5,043 bases of DNA from Nitrospiraceae bacterium (lineage in GTDB: Bacteria > Nitrospirota > Thermodesulfovibrionia > UBA6902), in assembly GCA_020354155.1 (NCBI GenBank), contig CP070644.1, positions 905,998-911,040 on the forward strand. The letters are read 5' to 3'. Below are positions 1 through 5,043 of the stretch, in pieces; positions within the stretch are counted from its first letter, which is position 1, and the number at the start of each line of letters is the position of its first letter. The notes under the pieces are model-generated. The model worked only from the letters and a program-made list of their open reading frames with translations. It did not search any database and had not been told where the DNA came from. The translations under genes and the position numbers were made by a program.

Positions 1-2
1 AA

Positions 3-1349
3 TACAAATATTACTCTCTATCTTCTTTGTCCGGTCCCCTTATCTTTGTTCAAAAAGTTTTCAATGCAAAAATAGGGGAGGCAGTCAAGGTTTTCACACC
101 TGACGGGAAACAACTTGATGCAGAGGTACTTGAAATAGAAAAGGATACGGTGATGGTAGAAGTGTATGGTGAAACTCAAGGGATGGATTTGGAGCAGACT
201 GCAGTTGTATTTACAGATTCATTAAAGACGGTATCTCTTTCCACTGATATCATAGGCAGAATTTTTAATGGTTCTTCTGAACCGATCGACGGTCTGCCCA
301 TGTTCATACCGGAAAAGCGGGCACCTGTTAATGGTCGTCCCATAAATCCGACGGCACGGGCAAGACCTGAAGAATTCATTGAAACAGGAGTATCTGTGAT
401 TGATGGTCTGAATACACTTGTGAAGGGACAAAAACTGCCTGTATTCAGCTGTTCGGGATTACCTTCAAAAGAGCTTGTTGCTTCCATACTGAAAAATGCA
501 ATGCTCGTGGAAGGTCCTTCAGATTTCAATAACAGGGAGGTGACAGCACTTGACAGCAATTTCATTGTTATCTTTGCTGCCCTTGGTCTGACATTCCATG
601 ATTATTCCTTTTATATGAGTGTGCTTGAGGAAATGAAGTCCGGTTTTGTTGCCTTTGTAAATATGGCGAGTGAGCCGGTTATGGAGAGACTGCTCGCACC
701 CAGATTTGCCCTGACCGTTGCAGAGTATATGGCTTTTGATAAAGGGATGGATGTTCTGGTGGTTATTACTGATATGACAAATTATTGTGATGCACTCAGA
801 GAGGTATCTACCGCCAGGCAGGAACTTCCGGGTCGCAGAGGATATCCAAGCTATATGTATTCGGATCTGGCGGCCATCTATGAGCGGGCAGGACGTATCA
901 GAGGAATGAAAGGCTCAGTCACGATGATTCCTGTTGTCACAATGCCGGAGGATGATATTACCCACCCCATCCCTGACCTGACAGGTTATATAACTGAAGG
1001 ACAGATAGTCCTGAGCAGAGAGCTGCATCAGAAAGATATATTCCCGCCGGTGGATGTTCTACCGAGCCTTTCAAGGCTCATGCAGAGGGGGATAGGGAAG
1101 GGGCATACAAGAGATGACCACCGAAGTATATCGAATATGCTTTATAAATATTATGCAAGGGGGAGAGACCTCAGAAGACTTGAAGCGATCGTAGGCAAGG
1201 AGGGGATGTCAAAAAAAGACAAGATCATGCTTGACTTTGCAGATGCATTAGAGAGGGAATTTATTCATCAACCTGTGGAGAGAAGAGGAATTCTTGATAC
1301 TCTTGATAGAGGACTCGATCTGGCAAAGAGATTTTCTCCCCAAATATAA
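3..1349 (+). CDS. atpB: V/A-type ATP synthase subunit B, 5' partial
   Basis: This is the non-catalytic B subunit of the V1/A1 head of a rotary V/A-type ATPase (also called ntpB). It alternates with catalytic A subunits in the A3B3 hexamer that couples ATP to H+ or Na+ transport. Residue numbers here count from TTG 27. The N-terminal barrel opens with SGPLIFV. GRIFNGSSEPIDGLP lies at 77-91, and the degenerate P-loop SCSGLPSKE at 141-149 lacks the GKT lysine, as expected for B rather than A. The conserved TDMTNYCDALRE is at 248-259, PGRRGYPSYMYSDLA at 268-282, GYITEGQI at 320-327 and PSLSRLM at 346-352. The frame is open to the left edge, and the residues before TTG 27 (YKYYSLSSL) align in character with the start of known B subunits (KEYxxIxxISGPL), so the true start probably lies roughly ten codons outside the window. 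The C-terminus (AKRFSPQI) is shorter than that of Thermus B, which has a further tail. The catalytic A gene is expected just upstream. Confidence 0.96.
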   Translation, partial: YKYYSLSSLSGPLIFVQKVFNAKIGEAVKVFTPDGKQLDAEVLEIEKDTVMVEVYGETQGMDLEQTAVVFTDSLKTVSLSTDIIGRIFNGSSEPIDGLPMFIPEKRAPVNGRPINPTARARPEEFIETGVSVIDGLNTLVKGQKLPVFSCSGLPSKELVASILKNAMLVEGPSDFNNREVTALDSNFIVIFAALGLTFHDYSFYMSVLEEMKSGFVAFVNMASEPVMERLLAPRFALTVAEYMAFDKGMDVLVVITDMTNYCDALREVSTARQELPGRRGYPSYMYSDLAAIYERAGRIRGMKGSVTMIPVVTMPEDDITHPIPDLTGYITEGQIVLSRELHQKDIFPPVDVLPSLSRLMQRGIGKGHTRDDHRSISNMLYKYYARGRDLRRLEAIVGKEGMSKKDKIMLDFADALEREFIHQPVERRGILDTLDRGLDLAKRFSPQI

Positions 1350-1420
1350 TCGGTAAGAAAAACATGGCATGAGCAATAGTTACTCCTGTCACTGGTTATA
1401 GGTTACTCAAAGAACAAAGA

Positions 1421-2041
1421 ATGGGAATCATGATAATCCATCCTACGAGAACAAACCTTCTGCTCCTGAAGGAAAAAGCTAAATCCGTCAACAACAGTGT
1501 TGGTAATCTGAAAGCACGAAGACAGGCGCTGATCCAGGAGTTTCTCAAAACGACCCTGCCTTTTCTCAGGTCAAGAGAAGATATCAGCAAAATATATGGG
1601 AAAGCCATACAGGAACTCATACTAAGCTCTGGACAGGACAGCAAAACCGTTATAAGGTCACTGACCTTTTCCACAGAGAGGGATATAAGAATCAACATTA
1701 CTGAAAGCAGCATCTGGGGTCTTAACTATAAAGACATATCAGTGGAAGACCAGCCGGTGAGAGAGCCTGATCAGAGGGGATATGACTTGCGTTCAACAGG
1801 TCCTCATGTTGAAGAATGTATTTATCATTTTGAGAAGATTCTGGAATCCATGCTTGAGCTGGCTGCCTTTGAGAATAAATTAAAAAGGCTAAGTGATGAA
1901 ATAGTGAAAATAATGAGGAAAATAAAAGTGTTAGAAGAAAAGGTCGTGCCAGAAGTTACGGGGCAGATGAAAAGGATTGCACAATATATCGCTGAAAGAG
2001 AGAGAGAGGCGTATTACAGGCTAAAAAAATTCAAAGGCTAA
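1421..2041 (+). CDS. atpD: V/A-type ATP synthase subunit D (central stalk)
   Basis: This is subunit D (ntpD), the coiled-coil rotor shaft that runs inside the A3B3 head and passes torque to the membrane ring. The 206-residue product has the family's signature start HPTRTNLLLLKEK (residues 7-19) and a long N-terminal helix to about residue 70. A variable middle follows (75-130), and the C-terminal helix ends in VVPEVTGQMKRIAQYIAERERE and YRLKKFKG; the VxPxxxxQ..I..xLxEREREx.xRLKxxK pattern is typical of the family. It stops right after the RLKKFKG element, whereas some homologues carry an extra tail. Two starts compete: ATG 1421 (MGIMIIHPTR) and ATG 1430 (MIIHPTR), the latter closer to the usual length before PTRxNLL. 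Neither has a clear Shine-Dalgarno. It lies 71 bases after subunit B, a loose spacing for this operon, and no further ATPase gene follows. Confidence 0.95.
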   Translation: MGIMIIHPTRTNLLLLKEKAKSVNNSVGNLKARRQALIQEFLKTTLPFLRSREDISKIYGKAIQELILSSGQDSKTVIRSLTFSTERDIRINITESSIWGLNYKDISVEDQPVREPDQRGYDLRSTGPHVEECIYHFEKILESMLELAAFENKLKRLSDEIVKIMRKIKVLEEKVVPEVTGQMKRIAQYIAEREREAYYRLKKFKG

Positions 2042-2095
2042 AACACTTCGAAAAGAGAAATTTCCCCGAACATTGTAATATATATCATAACTTAC

Positions 2096-2100
2096 GGAGG
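2096..2100 (+). promoter_or_regulatory. Shine-Dalgarno of hypC
   Basis: GGAGG lies six bases before ATG 2107, an ideal spacing. It is the strongest ribosome binding site in the window, opens the hyp block, and confirms the hypC start, where Met-Cys must be the first two residues. No convincing -35/-10 promoter was found in 2042-2095, although the region is AT-rich. Confidence 0.85.
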
Positions 2101-2106
2101 CTTACT

Positions 2107-2352
2107 ATGTGCGTTGGCGTGCCAATGCAGATTATAGAGATCAATTATCCACTTGGAGTAGCGGAAGCCAAGGGTGTCAAACGTGATATCGGGCTGCAGC
2201 TGCTGCCCGAGGGCGACATACAGCTCGGTGACCATGTCGTTGTTCATGTTGGTTTTGCCATTGAAAAAATAGACAAGGAACGGTCTGATGAGATATGGCA
2301 GGGCCTGAATGAGCTTCTGGAGCTTATGGACCAGGAGGATGACAGTGCATGA
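2107..2352 (+). CDS. hypC: [NiFe]-hydrogenase maturation chaperone HypC
   Basis: HypC/HupF-family chaperone of 81 residues, the usual size. With HypD it carries the iron atom while CN and CO ligands are attached, and then escorts the Fe(CN)2CO unit to the hydrogenase large-subunit precursor. The N-terminus MCVGVPMQI matches the family signature MC(L/V)xxP, with Cys2 as the essential residue exposed after removal of Met1. The small beta-barrel shows the typical GDHVVVHVGFAIEKID segment (about residues 41-56), followed by a C-terminal helix (SDEIWQGLNELLELM). It is preceded by a strong GGAGG site, and its last bases overlap the start of hypA, so the two are probably translationally coupled. It is the first gene of the maturation block, 65 bases after the ATPase subunit D gene. 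Confidence 0.96.
   Translation: MCVGVPMQIIEINYPLGVAEAKGVKRDIGLQLLPEGDIQLGDHVVVHVGFAIEKIDKERSDEIWQGLNELLELMDQEDDSA
2333..2338 (+). promoter_or_regulatory. Shine-Dalgarno of hypA, inside hypC
   Basis: A perfect AGGAGG near the 3' end of hypC decides the hypA start. It sits six bases before GTG 2345 but directly abuts ATG 2339, which is too close for efficient initiation. It therefore favours the GTG start, which gives the mature sequence Met-His-Glu expected of HypA. Confidence 0.8.
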
Positions 2353-2695
2353 ACTATCAATTGCCCTTGCAATGGCTGATGAGCTTGCCCGCATAGCCGG
2401 TGAGAATAACTCAGGGAAAGTTCTCCATGTTACCTTAAAGATCGGCAGTCTGTCCGGCATAGTTGCAGATTCTCTCAGATTTGCCTTTGATGCGGTAAAA
2501 CTTGAGAATCCATTGCTGTCCTCAGCAGAAGTAACGATCGAGGAAATCCCTCTTGTTTACCAGTGCGGTGACTGCAGAAAGACCTTCAGCAGCGACGATA
2601 TGTACTTTCCGACCTGCCCTCAGTGTGAGTCAGTTGCTCTGAAGATAGTGTCAGGGGAAGAACAGCATATTGCGAATGTGGAGCTGGAAGTTTAA
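2345..2695 (+). CDS. hypA: Hydrogenase nickel incorporation protein HypA
   Basis: HypA is the nickel metallochaperone that, with the GTPase HypB, inserts Ni into the hydrogenase large subunit after the iron ligands are in place. From GTG 2345 the product has 116 residues, the normal length, and begins MHELSIALAMADEL. His2 is the invariant nickel ligand, which in characterised HypA works together with the free N-terminal region. The zinc site is visible as CGDC (about 73-76) and CPQC (about 90-93), two CxxC pairs in the C-terminal half. An ATG at 2339 would add Met-Thr in front and move the key histidine to position 4. It is disfavoured both by the family rule and by the AGGAGG placed ideally for the GTG. 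The first eight bases overlap the end of hypC. A palindromic element follows before hypB. Confidence 0.94.
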   Translation: MHELSIALAMADELARIAGENNSGKVLHVTLKIGSLSGIVADSLRFAFDAVKLENPLLSSAEVTIEEIPLVYQCGDCRKTFSSDDMYFPTCPQCESVALKIVSGEEQHIANVELEV

Positions 2696-2710
2696 AAAAA
2701 TAAATAAATT

Positions 2711-2782
2711 TGTCATTCCGAAGAAGCCGGAGGTGACTGAGGAATCTTATTGGAAAGATTTCTCGCTTTGCTCGAAATGACA
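2711..2782 (+). repeat. Palindromic REP/MITE-like element between hypA and hypB
   Basis: This is a 72-base imperfect palindrome. The outer arms TGTCATTCCG (2711-2720) and CGAAATGACA (2773-2782) are complementary at nine of ten positions. The inner arms GAGGAATCTT (2739-2748) and AAGATTTCTC (2755-2764) also match at nine of ten, around a six-base loop. Between the arms the two sides differ in length (18 against 8 bases), giving an internal loop. The TGTCATTCC...GGAATCTT...GAAATGACA layout resembles short interspersed palindromes that I recall from many bacterial genomes, often mis-annotated as small proteins containing SFRAKREIF. Membership in such a family is from memory and was not searched. 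It has no T-run and so is not a classical terminator. Confidence 0.75.
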
Positions 2783-2788
2783 GGAGAG
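2782..2788 (+). promoter_or_regulatory. Probable Shine-Dalgarno of hypB at the edge of the repeat
   Basis: AGGAGAG ends ten bases before ATG 2799, a slightly long but usable spacing. Its first A is also the last base of the palindromic element. If the palindrome folds in the mRNA, the ribosome site would sit right at the base of the stem. Confidence 0.55.
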
Positions 2789-2798
2789 ACAAAAGAAA

Positions 2799-3527
2799 AT
2801 GTGCAATACGTGCGGATGTGATCAGAAAGAATCAAAAACAGTTGCGGTACACCAGAGCCTCCTGAAAGCAAATGAAGAGACTGCAGCTGACAATAGAAGG
2901 CATTTTGAAGAGAAGGGTATTTTTGCTGTAAATCTGATCAGCTCCCCGGGATCAGGGAAGACCACATTGCTTGAGAAGACCATTGACGTCCTGAAGGATG
3001 AAATAAGCATTGGTGTCCTCGAAGGTGATATCGAGACAGAGCTTGATGCAGAACGGATACGTGCAAAGGGAGTTCCGGCTGTCCAGCTTACCACAGGCGG
3101 CGCCTGTCATCTCGAATCTTCCCTGATACATAAAGGGTTTCATTCCCTTGAGCACCAGCTTGAGGGAAAGAAACTGGATATTCTTTTTATTGAAAATGTC
3201 GGCAATCTGGTGTGTCCATCTTTCTTCGATCTTGGAGAACAGGTACGGGTGGTGCTGATCTCAGTCCCGGAAGGACATGACAAACCGCTAAAATATCCAA
3301 AGGCGATCAGGACCTCTCAGGTGCTTGTTTTATCAAAGTGTGACCTCATTGACCACTTTGACTTTGACATTGACAAAACAAAACAGGATGCTCTTGCAAT
3401 GAATCCATTGCTGAAGATATACGTTACATCGGCCACAACTGGTGAGGGGATTGATCAGTGGGTGGAGTTTTTAAGGAGTAAGTTGACTTCAGGATTCAAG
3501 GAATCAAGGGGTGAAGGGGGCGAGTGA
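2799..3527 (+). CDS. hypB: Hydrogenase nickel incorporation GTPase HypB
   Basis: HypB is a SIMIBI-class GTPase that uses GTP-driven dimerisation to load nickel, passing it to HypA and the hydrogenase precursor. The 242-residue product begins MCNTCGC, the N-terminal CxxCGC high-affinity nickel motif of E. coli-type HypB. It has no histidine-rich stretch after this motif, so it lacks the nickel-storage region seen in some homologues. The P-loop SPGSGKTT is at 49-56, EGDIETELDAERI at 75-87 and ENVGNLVCP at 132-140. The GTPase-domain metal site is intact as Cys103-His104 and Cys139. The guanine-specificity motif is SKCD (179-182) instead of NKxD, and SATTGEG (211-217) fits the G5 loop. The last dozen residues after WVEFLRSKL (SGFKESRGEGGE) are encoded by a purine-rich repeat-like stretch and look like an added tail. 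ATG 2799 gives the conserved Met-Cys start. Confidence 0.96.
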   Translation: MCNTCGCDQKESKTVAVHQSLLKANEETAADNRRHFEEKGIFAVNLISSPGSGKTTLLEKTIDVLKDEISIGVLEGDIETELDAERIRAKGVPAVQLTTGGACHLESSLIHKGFHSLEHQLEGKKLDILFIENVGNLVCPSFFDLGEQVRVVLISVPEGHDKPLKYPKAIRTSQVLVLSKCDLIDHFDFDIDKTKQDALAMNPLLKIYVTSATTGEGIDQWVEFLRSKLTSGFKESRGEGGE

Positions 3528-3590
3528 AGGGCTTGTTTCATTATTTCCACATGCATCCTCGAACCCTGGAACCCTCTACCCTTTCTTTGA
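3496..3590 (+). repeat. Imperfect inverted repeat, G-rich then C-rich, at the hypB/hypE junction
   Basis: A purine-rich stretch (3496-3532, runs such as AAGGGGTGAAGGGGG) is followed by a pyrimidine-rich stretch (about 3557-3590). The second stretch contains tandem eight-base units GAACCCTG, GAACCCTC and a degenerate TACCCTTT. The reverse complement of the right side (TCAAAGAA, GGGT, GAGGG blocks) aligns with gaps to the left side (TCAAGGAA, GGGGT, GAAGGG blocks), so a long imperfect hairpin could form over the hypB stop codon and the hypE leader. It resembles low-complexity intergenic repeats. The fold was judged by eye only. Confidence 0.4.
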
Positions 3591-3591
3591 C

Positions 3592-4584
3592 ATGAAAAAA
3601 ATAGAAATGGGCCATGGCAGTGGCGGCAGGATGTCCAGTGAGTTAATCAGAGAGGTATTTCTTAAATATATTTCTTCTGATGAACTCAGGCTGCTTGAGG
3701 ATGCCGCTTCCCTCAAACTCTCAACTGCAGGGGCGGCAATGACAACCGATTCCTATGTCATTCGGCCTCTCTTTTTCCCCGGGGGCAATATCGGCAAACT
3801 GTCGGTCTGTGGAACGATCAATGATCTTGTCGTAAGCGGTGCTGTTCCAAAGTATCTATCTCTCGCATTTGTAATAGAGGAAGGCTTCAGCATGGAAGAG
3901 CTCGAGGAGATACTGAAGAGCACGGGTGAAGAAGCGAAGAGGGCAGGGGTCAGCATAGTGACCGGTGATACAAAGGTTGTGGGAAAGGGCGACTGCGATG
4001 GAATCTACATCAATACGACGGGGATCGGTGAGACTCTAAAGTCCATGTCTGCAGGGAACATATCTATCGGTGATGCCGTCATTGTCACCGGAACCGTCGG
4101 TGATCACGGCACGGCAATTGCTCTTGCAAGAAACGAATTTGAAATTGATACTCCGGTCCAAAGCGACTGCGCTTCTCTGAATGATATGGTGAATCCTCTT
4201 TTTGCCATTGAGGGCGTCAAGTGGATGAGAGACCCTACTCGAGGGGGGTTAGCCACTGTGCTTGCTGAACTTGCCGGGACAACCGGACTGGGACTGCAGA
4301 TATTTGAAGACAAGGTGCCTGTCAGGGAAGATGTCAGATTTATCTCCGACATGCTCGGTTATGATCCTCTCTATCTGGCCAATGAAGGAAAGGCTGTCAT
4401 CGTTACATCCGAGGATGCTTCAGAGCAGGTTCTTGGAATTTTAAGAAATTATCCCCTTGGGGACAATGCTTCAGTTATTGGTCATGTTACGAATAAATTC
4501 AGAGGAGCGAGACTGACCACGTCTATAGGCGGTGAGCGCAATCTTGACATGCTTGAGGAAGAGCTGCTGCCCAGGATATGTTAA
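3592..4584 (+). CDS. hypE: Hydrogenase maturation protein HypE (thiocyanate-forming)
   Basis: HypE is a PurM/AIR-synthetase-like enzyme. HypF carbamoylates its C-terminal cysteine, and HypE then uses ATP to dehydrate the thiocarbamate to thiocyanate, the source of the CN ligands passed to HypC-HypD. From ATG 3592 the product has 330 residues, the usual size, and starts MKKIEMGHGSGGRM, matching the family's AHGSGG start. The TTDSYV motif lies at 51-56, the CGTINDLVVSGA segment at 73-84, TGDTKVV at 124-130 and the RDPTRGG motif at 213-219. The protein ends PRIC with Cys330 exactly terminal, as the chemistry requires. No Shine-Dalgarno precedes ATG 3592. The frame is open upstream to GTG 3511, which has AAGGA eight bases before it and overlaps hypB. 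That start would add 27 residues without family resemblance (MKGASEGLVSLFP...), so I prefer 3592, with translation perhaps coupled to hypB. Confidence 0.95.
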   Translation: MKKIEMGHGSGGRMSSELIREVFLKYISSDELRLLEDAASLKLSTAGAAMTTDSYVIRPLFFPGGNIGKLSVCGTINDLVVSGAVPKYLSLAFVIEEGFSMEELEEILKSTGEEAKRAGVSIVTGDTKVVGKGDCDGIYINTTGIGETLKSMSAGNISIGDAVIVTGTVGDHGTAIALARNEFEIDTPVQSDCASLNDMVNPLFAIEGVKWMRDPTRGGLATVLAELAGTTGLGLQIFEDKVPVREDVRFISDMLGYDPLYLANEGKAVIVTSEDASEQVLGILRNYPLGDNASVIGHVTNKFRGARLTTSIGGERNLDMLEEELLPRIC

Positions 4585-4597
4585 GGGAAATAAAAAT

Positions 4598-4650
4598 TCA
4601 AAAATAAAAATGCAGAATAAAGGAAGTTATTCCTTAATTTTATTTTTTGA
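4598..4650 (+). repeat. AT-rich inverted repeat between hypE and hypD
   Basis: The outer arms TCAAAAATAAAA (from 4598) and TTTTATTTTTTGA (4638-4650) are complementary apart from one bulged A. The core AAGGAA (4620-4625), loop GTTA, TTCCTT (4630-4635) forms a perfect six-pair stem. The T-rich right arm gives it the look of a weak, possibly bidirectional Rho-independent terminator, but the stem has only two G-C pairs. If it acts at all it may only attenuate expression of hypD. It could equally be a neutral interspersed repeat. Confidence 0.6.
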
Positions 4651-4665
4651 TCTTTAATCTTTAAT
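4650..4665 (+). repeat. Short tandem repeat before hypD
   Basis: Two copies of ATCTTTA and a partial third (AT) lie directly after the AT-rich inverted repeat and end seven bases before ATG 4673. They occupy the place where a Shine-Dalgarno would be expected, and none is visible there. Confidence 0.6.
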
Positions 4666-4672
4666 ATTTGGC

Positions 4673-5043
4673 ATGTCATCAACAGATAAAATAATCAAAA
4701 GCATCCACTCCCTCACTCCCAAAGACCGGAAAGTGAAGATTATGAATGTCTGCGGCTCCCATGAGCACACAATATCTTTCTCCGGTATGCGGAGCCTAAT
4801 GCCGGAAAACCTTGAGCTCATTCCCGGTCCGGGCTGTCCCGTCTGTGTCTGTCCTGAAAGTGACATTATCAATGCCATAGAATTATCGAATAGAGATGAT
4901 ATCCTGCTTGTGACTTATGGGGATATGCTTCGCGTTCCTGTTAAAAATGGTTCATTACGAACCTCAGGACAGCATTACAGGATGATCACCTCTCCGCTGG
5001 AGGCGATTAATATTGCGAAGGCAACTCCTGATAAGAAAATCGT
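4673..5043 (+). CDS. hypD: Hydrogenase maturation protein HypD, 3' partial
   Basis: HypD is the [4Fe-4S] scaffold protein that, with HypC, holds the iron while two CN and one CO are attached. The 123 full codons visible are the N-terminal third of a protein of usually about 360-380 residues. MNVCGSHEHT (24-33) contains Cys27, equivalent to the catalytic Cys41 of the E. coli protein. PGPGCPVCVCP (51-61) carries the conserved CPVC pair Cys55 and Cys58, plus an extra Cys60 where E. coli has leucine. TYGDMLRVPVKNGSLRT (81-97) and SPLEAINIAK (107-116) follow the family closely. The stretch between SLR and SPLEA is about three residues shorter than in E. coli HypD. ATG 4673 is the first possible start, since an in-frame stop lies at 4655-4657, but it has no Shine-Dalgarno. 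The cluster Cys residues of the C-terminal part lie outside the window. Confidence 0.94.
   Translation, partial: MSSTDKIIKSIHSLTPKDRKVKIMNVCGSHEHTISFSGMRSLMPENLELIPGPGCPVCVCPESDIINAIELSNRDDILLVTYGDMLRVPVKNGSLRTSGQHYRMITSPLEAINIAKATPDKKI

Noticed and set aside
176..565. 129-codon open frame on the - strand inside the ATPase B gene
   Set aside because: It lies fully antisense to a well-conserved gene, with no domain or ribosome site of its own.
1363..1378. TGGCATGAGCAATA, considered as a sigma-54 promoter
   Set aside because: The -12 TTGC element is absent at the required spacing.
1396..1713. 105-codon hydrophobic-looking open frame on the - strand
   Set aside because: It is antisense to the coiled-coil coding part of subunit D; the leucine/serine richness is the complement of Lys/Glu codons.
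2047..2070. Small inverted repeat TTCG...CGAA with GAAATTTC palindrome, considered as a terminator for the ATPase operon
   Set aside because: The stem is weak and no T-run follows, so it does not qualify as a terminator.
2073..2088. TTGTAA and TATCAT, considered as a sigma-70 promoter for hypC
   Set aside because: The two boxes are far too close together, and no good partner lies 16-18 bases from either.
2586..2792. Possible 68-residue protein on the - strand (contains SFRAKREIF)
   Set aside because: It is a translation of the palindromic element plus the antisense of hypA; proteins of this kind are typical spurious calls over such repeats.
4654..4878. 74-codon open frame on the - strand at the hypD start
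   Set aside because: It is antisense to hypD, whose CGSHEH and GPGCPVCV motifs prove the + strand frame.

Overview
This window is an ordinary, tightly packed bacterial stretch carrying two functional blocks on the + strand: the 3' end of a V/A-type ATPase operon (subunits B and D) and a set of [NiFe]-hydrogenase maturation genes in the order hypC-hypA-hypB-hypE-hypD. The first and last genes are cut by the window edges. No gene on the - strand is supported, and no gap between genes exceeds about 105 bases.

Layout: 3-1349 is the V-type ATPase subunit B gene, open to the left edge. 1421-2041 is subunit D, normally one of the last genes of such operons. A 65-base gap with a strong Shine-Dalgarno leads into hypC (2107-2352). 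hypA overlaps the hypC end and most likely starts at GTG 2345. A palindromic repeat-like element (2711-2782) sits between hypA and hypB (2799-3527). A G-rich/C-rich imperfect inverted repeat (about 3496-3590) covers the end of hypB and the lead-in to hypE (3592-4584). An AT-rich inverted repeat (4598-4650) separates hypE from hypD (4673 to the window end, partial).

How the genes work together: HypA and HypB deliver nickel. HypE, fed by HypF (not in the window), makes the cyanide ligand on its C-terminal cysteine. HypC and HypD form the scaffold on which the Fe(CN)2CO unit is assembled before it enters the hydrogenase large subunit. HypA to HypE are all present, at least in part; hypF and the hydrogenase structural genes are not seen. 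The ATPase block makes a rotary H+ or Na+ pump/synthase and is only a neighbour, although both systems belong to energy metabolism.

Organism: moderate GC, ATG/GTG starts, Shine-Dalgarno sites and a repeat beginning TGTCATTCCG between genes point to a bacterium. A Nitrospirota- or Desulfobacterota-like anaerobe is a guess from general resemblance only. I found no convincing undescribed system. The most unusual feature is that each junction downstream of hypA carries a different kind of inverted repeat.
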